Positions 1-5,792 of a stretch of 5,792 bases of DNA are shown here, one piece after another. This stretch comes from Candidatus Aminicenantota bacterium (GTDB lineage: Bacteria; Acidobacteriota; Aminicenantia; Aminicenantales; UBA4085). Made by a program: the position numbers and the translations under genes. Each line of letters begins with the position of its first letter. Within the stretch, counting starts at the first letter, position 1. The notes beneath the pieces are model-generated. The model was not told the origin of the DNA, ran no database searches, and saw only the letters and a list, made by a program, of their open reading frames with translations. The stretch lies in the NCBI GenBank assembly GCA_003154255.1, contig PMCY01000216.1:1-5792 (forward strand). The letters run 5' to 3'.

Positions 1-434
1 AGGCCGGCGGGGCCCTCGACTGGAAAAAACTCATTAAAGTCATGGAGGACATTCAAATGACCGAAGACGCTAAAAAAACATGGGCCAAGCACTACTCCGA
101 ATCCGAGATGAAGGAATTCGAGGAGATCGGCAAGAAGTACACGCCCGAGATGATGGAGGCCTATCAAAAGAAATGGGCGGCCCTCATCGAGGAGGTCAAA
201 GCCCACCTGAAGGAGGACCCCGCGAGTAAAGCGGCCCAATCGCTGGCCAAGCGCTGGAAAGAGCTGCTGAACGAAGGCTACGGCGGCCATCCCGGTTTGC
301 AGAAGAAGATCGGGGCCGCCTACCAAGCCGAATGGAAGGCCGGAAACACGTCCGGCCCATCCATGCCGTTCGGCCCGGAGATCTGGGATTTCATCCACAA
401 GGCTATGGAAATCTCAAAAACGACGTGTAAATAA
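1..434 (+). CDS. MerR-family regulator, C-terminal part with TipAS ligand-binding domain (5' partial)
   Basis: The reading frame is open from the left edge (first full codon at base 3) and ends at TAA 432-434, giving 143 visible residues. An ATG at 42 exists, but the codons before it read AGGALDWKKLIKV and continue the family's usual linker (LDW..LI..ME.IQM), so the true start is almost certainly outside the window. Seen: a charged, helical protein with YTPEMMEAYQKKW followed by LIEEV, then DPAS..AQ.LA.RW..L, then GGHPGL and a final FGPEIWDFIHKA helix. Known: this order is typical of the TipAS antibiotic-recognition domain, which sits behind a MerR winged helix and coiled coil in TipAL, SkgA and Mta relatives. 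These proteins bind a drug-like ligand and activate transcription. The DNA-binding half is not visible, so MerR is inferred. The only cysteine is the next-to-last residue, unlike TipAL, which traps thiopeptides through cysteine. The target genes are unknown. The gene converges on the TPR gene across a shared terminator. Confidence 0.85.
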   Translation, partial: AGGALDWKKLIKVMEDIQMTEDAKKTWAKHYSESEMKEFEEIGKKYTPEMMEAYQKKWAALIEEVKAHLKEDPASKAAQSLAKRWKELLNEGYGGHPGLQKKIGAAYQAEWKAGNTSGPSMPFGPEIWDFIHKAMEISKTTCK

Positions 435-440
435 TACCGG

Positions 441-481
441 GGCCGGGCCTTCTCCTCAGCGAGGGGCCCGGTCTTTTATTT
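441..481 (+). terminator. Rho-independent terminator after the TipAS regulator gene
   Basis: The arm at 441-451 (GGCCGGGCCTT) pairs with 463-473 (GGGGCCCGGTC). This gives an 11-bp stem including three G-T wobbles, with an 11-base loop, followed by the T-rich tail TTTTATTT at 474-481. The stem starts 6 bases after the regulator's stop codon. On the minus strand the same stem lies just beyond the stop of the converging TPR gene and is followed by a less T-rich stretch, so it may also work, more weakly, in that direction. The tail overlaps the last codons of the TPR gene. Confidence 0.85.
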
Positions 482-1258
482 AAGCCCGTCGAGGACGGCC
501 TTCTTCAAACCGGGATGGATCTTAACGCCGGCCGCATCCGCCCGGTCGAGGAAGTCCTTGGCCTCGGCGAACCGCCTGGCCGCATAAAGCAGGTTGACCA
601 GGTTGTTGTACGAATTGGCGTGGGACGGGTCGGTGGCGATCGCATCCTTAAAGCTCGCCGCCGCCTCGTCATAGCGTTTCAGCTTGAAAAAACAATTGCC
701 GGTAAAATAATCATACTCGGCAGGGGCAGCGCCTTCCTTGCGGGCCAGATCGCCCTGGGTTTCCCTTTTCGTATCGTTCAGATTCTTATTATTCTCCAGG
801 ATCTGTCCGGTCAGGATGGCCTGGCGGCAGGCCGTCTTGGCCAGATCGGCTACCAGGATGGGCCCCAAGTCGGCCATGGCCTGGGCGTCGTCCATCTGCC
901 TCATGATCTTTTCCGCCTTGAACTTCTCCAGAACCTCAACCAGACGGCCATAGCCCGAACGGGCCTTGCCCATGGCTTCAAGCGCCCCGGCGTAATCCGC
1001 TTGTTTATAGAGGATCTGAGCCCGGATGTAGCGGGCGACGTGATGATCGGGCACGCTTTCAAGACACTTGGCGATTTCGGCTGAGCAGCGGTCGATTTGA
1101 CCTTGCTCCAGGGCTTTCTGGGCATTGGAAACGGTCGTCTCCAGGACTCGGTATTTCTGGATCAAGGGATAATCGGCCTGCGGGAGCGCCGCCGCAGCCG
1201 TAAAGACCGCCAGAACGGCCGCCGCCGGGAACTTCGCGGAAATCATCGCCTTTCTCAT
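476..1258 (-). CDS. Exported TPR-repeat protein
   Basis: A 260-residue protein. The frame is open further upstream to 1303, but the ATG at 1258 is preferred. It has AGGGG 6 bases upstream, it begins a good signal peptide (MRKAM.., then a hydrophobic stretch at about residues 9-25, ending near ALPQA/DY), and the longer version would begin upstream of the likely -10 box. Two TPR-like helix pairs lie at about residues 42-107, including the A..Y..A..A pattern around YKQADYAGALEAM. A helical, charged middle part follows (about 108-178). Two clear TPR units then lie at about 181-214 (FFKLKRYDEAAASFKDAI..DP) and 215-247 (NLLYAARRFAEAKDFLDRA). TPR units are protein-binding scaffolds, and no catalytic motif is visible. 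The protein probably acts in the periplasm or at the cell surface; no lipobox cysteine is seen. It is divergent from the S9 peptidase gene and may be expressed with it. The partner and exact role are unknown. Confidence 0.85.
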   Translation of the reverse strand: MRKAMISAKFPAAAVLAVFTAAAALPQADYPLIQKYRVLETTVSNAQKALEQGQIDRCSAEIAKCLESVPDHHVARYIRAQILYKQADYAGALEAMGKARSGYGRLVEVLEKFKAEKIMRQMDDAQAMADLGPILVADLAKTACRQAILTGQILENNKNLNDTKRETQGDLARKEGAAPAEYDYFTGNCFFKLKRYDEAAASFKDAIATDPSHANSYNNLVNLLYAARRFAEAKDFLDRADAAGVKIHPGLKKAVLDGLK

Positions 1259-1286
1259 GGCAAACCCCTGCGCAAACGCCACTATT

Positions 1287-1316
1287 ATTATACATCCGGA
1301 CATCGAGCTTTTGGAA
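1287..1316 (-). promoter_or_regulatory. Probable sigma-70-type promoter of the TPR-protein gene
   Basis: On the minus strand a perfect TATAAT (1292 down to 1287) lies 18 bases after TTCCAA (1316 down to 1311), a weak -35 match. A start of transcription near 1280 would leave a leader of about 22 bases containing the AGGGG ribosome site. The -35 hexamer is the same six base pairs as the -35 of the opposite promoter. This is inference from hexamers; the -10 is convincing and the -35 is not. Confidence 0.55.
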
Positions 1317-1339
1317 ATCGCCGTCGTTTTAGGTAATAT
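1311..1339 (+). promoter_or_regulatory. Probable sigma-70-type promoter of the S9 peptidase gene
   Basis: TTGGAA (1311-1316), a 17-base spacer and TAATAT (1334-1339) form a well-spaced sigma-70-like pair. Transcription would begin near 1346, giving a leader of about 45 bases before the start codon at 1392. This placement argues against the ATG at 1257 and makes the ATG at 1347 nearly leaderless. The -35 coincides with that of the divergent promoter. Confidence 0.5.
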
Positions 1340-1378
1340 CTACCCGATGCGGAAACCCACCCGACCGGTCGCCCGCCC

Positions 1379-1384
1379 AAGGAG
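1379..1384 (+). promoter_or_regulatory. Ribosome binding site that fixes the S9 peptidase start
   Basis: AAGGAG stands 7 bases before the ATG at 1392. Neither earlier in-frame ATG (1257, 1347) has a comparable site, and 1392 is also where the signal peptide begins. Confidence 0.8.
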
Positions 1385-1391
1385 CCTTGTC

Positions 1392-3410
1392 ATGATCAGA
1401 AAATCCCTGACGATTCTAATCGCCGCCCTCGTTTTCAGCGCGGGAATCGGGTTCGGCCGGTCTACGGAGAAGCGCGTGCCGACCGTCGACGAAATCATGG
1501 CTCTTAAATCGGCGGGCGGCGCCCGCATATCCCCGGACGGCAAATGGGTGGCCTATACCGTAACCGAAACGGATTTAAAACAAGATGCTTATATCACCCA
1601 CATCTGGCTGGCCGACCCGGCCACGGGCAGGACCATTCAGCTGACACGCGGCGAAAAATCGTGCACCGGCCCGGATTGGTCGCCCGATGGGCGATGGCTG
1701 GCCTTCGTCAGCTCCCGTCTGGGCGACAAGAACCAGCTTTTCGCCATCAGCCCGGAAGGAGGCGAAGCCGTCTTGTTGACCAAGTCGGAAACGGCCGTCG
1801 GCAACTTCGCCTGGTCGCCTGACGGACGGACCATTGCCTTCTCCGCGGCCGAACCGGCGGCCAAGGAGGCCAAGGCCCGCAAGGACGCCTACGCCGACTT
1901 CGAAATCGTGCGCCGCGAATACACCCATACCCACCTCTTCACCTTCGATGTGGCCGCCGCCCTGCAGGACCCTCAACCGGGCCGGCAGCGCACGCGAGGG
2001 CATGAGTATACGGTCGGCGCCTTCGCCTGGTCACCGGACGGCCGGAAGATCGCTTTCAGCGGCCCGATCAATCCCGATCTCATTCAGGGCGGAACATCGG
2101 ACGTCTACATCCTGGACACCGCCGCCGACGCGATCCGCAAGATCGTCTCAACGCCCGGGCCGGACAGCGTCCTCCAATGGTCACCGGATGGAAAATCCGT
2201 GCTTCTTTCCAGCGCCATGGGCAATCCCGATTATTTCACCGCCAACACCAGGCTGGCCCTCGTTTCCGCTGAAGGCGGCGCGCCACACTCGCTCACCGAC
2301 GCCTTCGACGAGAGCCCCGGCTTCGTCGCCTGGACGGCGGACGGGATCTATTTCCAGGCCTCGCAGAGGACCGCGATCCATCTCTTCAAGCTCGATCCCG
2401 GAACGCTCCAGATCTCCCGCGTCACGAATCCGGACGCATTCATGGGCGGCTCGTTCTCCTTCGCCCGCGACGGCCGGATGATGGCCTTTTCGTCCGCATC
2501 GCCGACGACGCTGTCGGAGATTTGCGTTTCGGGCCGGGATTTCGCGCCGCGCGTTCTGACCGACATGACCGCCCAGGCCAGGCCGTTCCTGCTGGGCACA
2601 CGGGAAGTCATCACCTGGAAGAGCCGCGACGGGACGATGATCGACGGCGTCCTGATCAAGCCCGCGGATTTTGATCCGGCCAAAAAATACGCTCTTTTGT
2701 GTATCATCCACGGCGGGCCGACGGGCGTCGACCGGCCGGCGCTCCTCTCCCCCGACGCCCGCTATTATCCGGCGGACATCTGGGCCGCATGCGGGGCGCT
2801 CATTCTCAAAGTCAACTATCGCGGCAGCGCAGGTTACGGCGAAAAATTCCGTAGGCTCAATTTCCGCAACCTGGGCGTCGGCGACGCCTGGGACGTTCTC
2901 TCGGGCGTCGATCATCTCGTCGGGAAAGGCTGGGTCGACCCGGCCCGGATCGGCTGCATGGGCTGGAGCCAGGGCGGGTACATCTCGGCCTTCCTGACGA
3001 CGAATTCGGAGGCCTTCAAAGCCGTCTCGGTGGGAGCCGGGATCTCCGACTGGGCCACTTATTATTACAACACCGACATCACGCCCTTTACCATCAATTA
3101 TCTGGGCGCCGATCCGGCAACCGATTCGGCCATCTACTTGAAGACGTCGCCCATGACCTCGATCAAGAAGGCCCGGACGCCGACCCTCATCCAGCACGGA
3201 GAACTCGACCGCCGCGTTCCCATCGCCAACGGCTACGAGCTGCGGCAGGGGCTGGAGGACCGCGGCGTGCCCGTCGAGATGGTCGTCTACAAGGGCTTCG
3301 GCCACGGCATCAGCAAGCCCAAATCGATGGCCGCGGTGATGAGGCACAACCTGGCCTGGTTCGGACACTACATTTTCGGCGATCCCAAGCCCGACCTGAC
3401 TCTTCAGTAA
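1392..3410 (+). CDS. Exported S9-family serine peptidase (prolyl oligopeptidase / acylaminoacyl-peptidase type, S9C-like)
   Basis: A 672-residue protein, the usual length for secreted S9C enzymes. The frame is open back to 1257, but the ATG at 1392 has AAGGAG 7 bases upstream and starts a signal peptide (MIRKS, then a hydrophobic core to about residue 22). Residues 30-400 form a beta-propeller of PD40/WD40-like blades with (W/I)SPDG motifs at about 46, 96, 141, 213 and 263, and degenerate ones at 314 and 358. Residues 405-665 are the alpha/beta-hydrolase domain: oxyanion motif HGGP (440-443), NYRGSAGYG from 475, nucleophile GWSQGGY with Ser526, Asp606 in HGELDRRVP, and His638 in GFGHG. The triad is complete, so the enzyme should be active. 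Family members cut short peptides, removing dipeptides or blocked N-terminal residues; the propeller limits access to small substrates. The likely role is breakdown of peptides in the periplasm or outside the cell. Exact specificity (DPP5-like or acylaminoacyl) cannot be read from the sequence. Confidence 0.95.
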   Translation: MIRKSLTILIAALVFSAGIGFGRSTEKRVPTVDEIMALKSAGGARISPDGKWVAYTVTETDLKQDAYITHIWLADPATGRTIQLTRGEKSCTGPDWSPDGRWLAFVSSRLGDKNQLFAISPEGGEAVLLTKSETAVGNFAWSPDGRTIAFSAAEPAAKEAKARKDAYADFEIVRREYTHTHLFTFDVAAALQDPQPGRQRTRGHEYTVGAFAWSPDGRKIAFSGPINPDLIQGGTSDVYILDTAADAIRKIVSTPGPDSVLQWSPDGKSVLLSSAMGNPDYFTANTRLALVSAEGGAPHSLTDAFDESPGFVAWTADGIYFQASQRTAIHLFKLDPGTLQISRVTNPDAFMGGSFSFARDGRMMAFSSASPTTLSEICVSGRDFAPRVLTDMTAQARPFLLGTREVITWKSRDGTMIDGVLIKPADFDPAKKYALLCIIHGGPTGVDRPALLSPDARYYPADIWAACGALILKVNYRGSAGYGEKFRRLNFRNLGVGDAWDVLSGVDHLVGKGWVDPARIGCMGWSQGGYISAFLTTNSEAFKAVSVGAGISDWATYYYNTDITPFTINYLGADPATDSAIYLKTSPMTSIKKARTPTLIQHGELDRRVPIANGYELRQGLEDRGVPVEMVVYKGFGHGISKPKSMAAVMRHNLAWFGHYIFGDPKPDLTLQ

Positions 3411-3416
3411 AAAGCG

Positions 3417-3442
3417 GCCGGGTCCCGACATTCGGCATTTTT
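3417..3442 (+). terminator. Weak terminator-like hairpin after the S9 peptidase gene
   Basis: GCCGGG (3417-3422) can pair with TTCGGC (3431-3436), with two G-T wobbles and an 8-base loop, followed by ATTTTT (3437-3442). It starts 7 bases after the peptidase stop codon. The stem is short, so termination may be partial and some read-through into the glycosyltransferase genes is possible. Confidence 0.35.
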
Positions 3443-3476
3443 GCTTCAACCGAAAGAAAGTGAACAATATCCGAAA

Positions 3477-3499
3477 TTCCAGGGGAAAAAATCCTGGAA
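3477..3499. repeat. Perfect 7-bp inverted repeat upstream of the GT2 gene
   Basis: TTCCAGG (3477-3483) and CCTGGAA (3493-3499) are exact inverted copies around the A-rich 9-base centre GGAAAAAAT. The repeat ends 37 bases before the GT2 start codon. No T-run follows, so it does not look like a terminator. It could be an operator or a hairpin in the mRNA leader; chance is also possible. Confidence 0.5.
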
Positions 3500-3536
3500 G
3501 CGAAAGTGGAATAAATGACCGGGAGGATTTCGTCGA

Positions 3537-4286
3537 ATGGTGAGACCTGACCCCTTGCTTTTAAGCGTGGTTGTGCCGGCCTACAACGAAGAGTCCCGGC
3601 TGGGGGCCACGCTGAAACGCATCCGCGAATACTTCGAGTCGCGCCCCTTCGCCGTGGAGATCATCGTCGTCGACGACGGCAGCACCGACCGGACGAGCGG
3701 AGTCGCGGCCGAAGCCTTGCGCGGGAGGCCTTCCGACCGGATTCTGCGCCGGGCGGAGAACCGTGGCAAGGGCGCATCCGTCAAGGAAGGCATGCTGGCC
3801 GCGGCCGGTGAATTGATCCTCTTCGCGGATGCCGATCTCTCGACCCCCATCGAGGAGATCGAGAAGATGCTTCCCGAGATCGAAAAAGGCGCCGATATCG
3901 TCATCGGTTCGCGGGCGCTCCATGGATCCGACATCCAGGTGCGGCAAAAGCGATTGCGCGAAATGATGGGCAAGACATTCAACGTCTTCGTCCGGGCCTG
4001 GGCCCTCGACGGGATCAGCGACACTCAATGCGGGTTCAAGCTGTTCAAGAGGGAGGCCGCCCGGGCGGTCTTCTCGGAGATCGGAACATGCGGCTTCTGC
4101 TTCGACGTCGAAGCGCTCTATCTCGGCCGCCGGCTGGGCTTTCGCATCGTCCAGGTGCCCGTCATCTGGCGCAATTCCCCCCTGAGCAAGGTCCGCATCG
4201 TCCGCTCCTCGGCGCGCATGTTCTGGGATTTGCTCGGCATCCGCCGGCGCCATCGCCGTCTCGGCGGGAAAGGGCGCCCCTCGTGA
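3537..4286 (+). CDS. GT2 glycosyltransferase, dolichyl/polyprenyl-phosphate glucose (or mannose) synthase-like
   Basis: A 249-residue protein. The start at 3537 has GGGAGG 10 bases upstream, and the frame is closed just before it by TGA at 3516. Motifs in order: VVVPAYNEE (11-19), VVDDGSTD (44-51, nucleotide-sugar binding), ENRGKG (74-79), ADADLSTP (97-104, with the metal-binding D-A-D at 98-100), GSRA (124-127), DTQCGFKLF (162-170), FDVE (189-192) and W..SPLSKVR (211-220). DTQCGFKLF with the SKVR segment is the hallmark of the ALG5/DPG-synthase branch of GT2. Family role: transfer of a sugar from UDP-glucose or GDP-mannose to a polyprenyl phosphate on the cytoplasmic side of the membrane. 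No membrane segment is visible; the very basic tail (IRRRHRRLGGKGR) could help it bind the membrane. Its stop overlaps the start of the GT-C gene by four bases, so this enzyme probably makes the lipid-linked donor for that one. The sugar cannot be decided from sequence. Confidence 0.92.
   Translation: MVRPDPLLLSVVVPAYNEESRLGATLKRIREYFESRPFAVEIIVVDDGSTDRTSGVAAEALRGRPSDRILRRAENRGKGASVKEGMLAAAGELILFADADLSTPIEEIEKMLPEIEKGADIVIGSRALHGSDIQVRQKRLREMMGKTFNVFVRAWALDGISDTQCGFKLFKREAARAVFSEIGTCGFCFDVEALYLGRRLGFRIVQVPVIWRNSPLSKVRIVRSSARMFWDLLGIRRRHRRLGGKGRPS
4269..4285 (+). promoter_or_regulatory. Ribosome site and coupled GTG start of the GT-C gene
   Basis: AAAGGG (4269-4274) lies 8 bases before GTG (4283-4285), inside the end of the GT2 gene. 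The start and the preceding stop share the bases GTGA (4283-4286), the usual arrangement for translational coupling. The site chooses this start over an in-frame ATG at 4028 that lies deep inside the GT2 gene. Confidence 0.75.
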
Positions 4287-5680
4287 GCGATCGAAAAAAG
4301 CTCATCCTTCTGCTGTTGGCCGTTCTGGCCGTCCGGATCGCCTATCTCGGGCTGTTCCATGACCGTATCTTCAGCGGGCCTTCGACGCAATTCGAACAGG
4401 CCTTCGTGGCCATGGGACTTCTGGAGGGCCGGGGCGTCACGGTATACCGGGAGCCGCCCGCGGTCGTCGATCCGGCCAATCCCGCCCGCCTCCTCGATCC
4501 CGGTCGATATGCGATCGTCGACCCGGAACGCGTTTCTTATATCAAGGAAGTTCCGGGTTACGGCTTTCTTCTGGCCGGGCTGTGGACGATCACCGGGACG
4601 AAGACGTGGCTGGCCGTCCAGCTGTTTCAAATCGGGCTCGAGATCCTGGCGGCCTGGGGGCTTTTCGGACTGGCTCGGCGGTTCTTCGGTCCGCGCGCCG
4701 CGCTCTGGACGGTCCTGGTGTTCGCCTTCCTCTTTCATGAAGCGCGGGCCAGCATCATCGCTTACAAAGACATCATCCTGCTCTATGTGATGCTGATCAT
4801 CGCCGTGCTGGCCGCCCGCCTCTTCGAGGGGAAAGGCCGGGCCGGCCCGACCTTCGCCCTGGCCTGCGCCGCCACCGGGCTGGGCTTTTATTTCATGCCC
4901 AACATCCTGATTTATCCGCTCTTTCTGACCGCGGTGCTGCTCCTTCTTAGAAAGATAAAAATCCGCACGGCCGTCATTTTCGTCCTAGTGGCGGTCGTCA
5001 TCGTCGGAGCGGCCGTTTTCCCTTATCAGAGCTACGTCCGGGCCCACCGCGCTGAACCCGGCGTGACTCCCCCGCTTTTCTGGTATCGCTTTTGGCTGGG
5101 GACGCAGGTCCGCTCGTTCTATTCGACCGAAGAAGAACGCTTTCAGGATTTCTTTAGCGAGCGCATGCAAGCCACTGGTCGGACGCTGGAAGAAATCTGT
5201 AAGGATGAATTTTTGGCCCTTCTCAAGGCCCACCCCGCGGCCTACGCGCTCAAGACCGCCCGCAAGCTTCTCTTCGGCACGGTCCTGGTCTACGGCAACG
5301 CCGGGGACGCTTCCGGCACGACGAGCTGGACCCGTTTCAAGAGCGATCATCCCCAATCCGGCTTCAAGGATTACGCCAGGTCAAATCCCTGGCGCATCCT
5401 GGGAATGATCCTGGGAACGCTGTCCGCGTCGCTGCTCTTTCCGCTGTCCGTCGCCGCCGCCATCCTTCTCGTCCGCGCCGGAAAATCGGCCCTGGCCCTT
5501 TTCTTCCTACACATCCCCTTTTACTATATCCTGCTGCATATGTTTTTCCACTATGAGGCCCGCTATCTATTGGGAACTCTGCCGGGATATCTCCCTCTCA
5601 TCGGATACCTGTTTTCCAGGATTGCCGCAAAGCGGACCAAAGCTCCTGCGGTCCCGGCTAGAGATACGCTTCCAGCATGA
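4283..5680 (+). CDS. Integral-membrane GT-C glycosyltransferase (PMT/ArnT, GT39-like)
   Basis: A 465-residue membrane protein. The GTG start is chosen because it overlaps the GT2 stop (GTGA), has AAAGGG 8 bases upstream and leads directly into the first membrane helix. Hydrophobic segments lie at about residues 5-24, 92-131 (probably two), 139-180 (two), 190-223 (two), 228-247, 371-397, 402-422 and 432-447. GT-C features: a first outer loop with acidic residues (D27, E38, then LLEGRG at 46-51), an [12 protein letters not shown] segment (89-100) matching the PPGYPLFLA helix of the family, and a C-terminal [20 protein letters not shown] (423-442) matching the family's E.RY...P.LP helix. Residues 248-370 form a long outer loop region with [14 protein letters not shown] near 317. 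Family role: transfer of a sugar from a polyprenyl-phosphate carrier to a lipid, glycan or protein outside the membrane. The acceptor is unknown. It pairs naturally with the upstream synthase. Its last 23 bases overlap the converging lactate permease gene. Confidence 0.85.
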   Translation: MSDRKKLILLLLAVLAVRIAYLGLFHDRIFSGPSTQFEQAFVAMGLLEGRGVTVYREPPAVVDPANPARLLDPGRYAIVDPERVSYIKEVPGYGFLLAGLWTITGTKTWLAVQLFQIGLEILAAWGLFGLARRFFGPRAALWTVLVFAFLFHEARASIIAYKDIILLYVMLIIAVLAARLFEGKGRAGPTFALACAATGLGFYFMPNILIYPLFLTAVLLLLRKIKIRTAVIFVLVAVVIVGAAVFPYQSYVRAHRAEPGVTPPLFWYRFWLGTQVRSFYSTEEERFQDFFSERMQATGRTLEEICKDEFLALLKAHPAAYALKTARKLLFGTVLVYGNAGDASGTTSWTRFKSDHPQSGFKDYARSNPWRILGMILGTLSASLLFPLSVAAAILLVRAGKSALALFFLHIPFYYILLHMFFHYEARYLLGTLPGYLPLIGYLFSRIAAKRTKAPAVPARDTLPA

Positions 5681-5792
5681 CCAGCAAGCCCATCAGTCCG
5701 GCCAGCGCCAGGCTGTGAAAAAAAACGAAACGCAGGATCCGGCCTTCCTGGCCGTACCACTTCGTCGCCGTGCTGGCCACGACGATGCTCTG
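5658..5792 (-). CDS. lldP: L-lactate permease, C-terminal end (5' partial)
   Basis: Read on the minus strand from the right edge, an uninterrupted frame of 44 codons ends at TAG (5660 down to 5658). It starts [17 protein letters not shown], continues [11 protein letters not shown], and ends [10 protein letters not shown]. From memory this fits the end of LldP/LctP lactate permeases, where SPQSIAVA..., a G.E segment, LFRF..KHSL and a final helix ending LQAY occur in the same order and spacing. Family role: proton-coupled uptake of L-lactate (also D-lactate or glycolate) across the inner membrane. Only the last loop and last membrane helix are visible, so whether the gene is intact cannot be judged. 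The start lies beyond the window. The last 23 bases overlap the end of the GT-C gene tail to tail, and no terminator is seen between them. A run of eight T's on the coding strand encodes part of VFF. Confidence 0.82.
   Translation of the reverse strand, partial: QSIVVASTATKWYGQEGRILRFVFFHSLALAGLMGLLVMLEAYL

Noticed and set aside
1259..1303. Start of the TPR gene at 1303 (minus strand), 15 residues longer
   Set aside because: The added codons span the perfect TATAAT box and have no ribosome site, while the ATG at 1258 has AGGGG at good spacing and opens a signal peptide.
1257..1391. N-terminal extension of the peptidase from ATG 1257 or ATG 1347
   Set aside because: The extension would put a non-hydrophobic stretch before the signal peptide, would begin upstream of (1257) or almost at (1347) the likely transcription start, and lacks a good ribosome site. 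The start at 1392 has AAGGAG.
2181..3467. Long open frame (428 codons) on the minus strand opposite the S9 peptidase gene
   Set aside because: It lies wholly across a well-supported gene with a complete catalytic triad, has no recognisable domain, and is what GC-rich codon bias produces on the opposite strand.
3441..3470. Possible promoter for the GT2 operon (TTGCTT with AACAAT or CAATAT)
   Set aside because: Both hexamers are poor matches and no pairing stands out, so the operon's promoter is left unassigned.
3515..3550. Short 11-codon leader frame overlapping the GT2 start codon
   Set aside because: No clear ribosome site, no run of regulatory codons and no paired hairpins for attenuation; probably chance.
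3561..4253. Open frame of 230 codons on the minus strand opposite the GT2 gene
   Set aside because: It is a shadow of a gene whose GT2 motifs are all in the plus frame, with no ribosome site or family resemblance.
4028..4282. N-terminal extension of the GT-C protein from ATG 4028
   Set aside because: It would overlap the GT2 gene by over 250 bases, and its Arg/Pro-rich translation is a typical out-of-frame shadow. The GTGA overlap gives a better start.
5563..5760. 65-codon minus-strand frame at the right end
   Set aside because: It is out of frame with the lactate permease end, which explains 5658-5792 much better, and otherwise overlaps the GT-C gene.

Overview
The window looks like bacterial chromosomal DNA of high GC (about 60%). 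Genes are tightly packed, with clear Shine-Dalgarno sites, sigma-70-like promoter hexamers and an intrinsic terminator. A secreted S9 peptidase beside a secreted TPR protein, plus a TipAS-type regulator, is a mix often met in Acidobacteriota or Aminicenantes-like genomes. That placement is only a guess, because the window holds no phylogenetic marker. I see no mobile element, tRNA, rRNA or CRISPR array.

Layout. (1) Bases 1-434, plus strand: the 3' end of a MerR-type regulator with a TipAS ligand-binding domain; its 5' end lies outside the window. (2) Bases 441-481: a strong hairpin terminator between this gene and the converging gene. (3) Bases 476-1258, minus strand: an exported TPR-repeat protein. 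(4) Bases 1259-1391: a compact divergent promoter region in which two opposed promoters appear to share one -35 position. (5) Bases 1392-3410, plus strand: an exported S9-family serine peptidase with a beta-propeller and a complete Ser-Asp-His triad. (6) Bases 3411-3536: a short intergenic region with a weak terminator-like hairpin and a perfect 7-bp inverted repeat. (7) Bases 3537-4286 and 4283-5680, plus strand: a translationally coupled pair made of a dolichyl-phosphate-glucose-synthase-like GT2 enzyme and a multi-spanning GT-C glycosyltransferase. (8) Bases 5658-5792, minus strand: the C-terminal end of an L-lactate permease. It overlaps the end of the GT-C gene tail to tail.

How the genes work together. 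The GT2/GT-C pair is the clearest functional unit. The first enzyme would charge a polyprenyl phosphate with a sugar on the cytoplasmic face. The second would transfer that sugar to an unknown acceptor on the outer face. The TPR protein and the peptidase are both predicted to be exported and are read from one divergent control region, so they may be co-regulated. Nothing ties the regulator or the lactate permease to these units beyond proximity.

I found no strong evidence for a new defence or mobile system. The points most worth a second look are the coupled glycosyltransferase pair, the overlapping divergent promoters, the TipAS domain without an internal cysteine, and the overlapping partial permease at the right edge.
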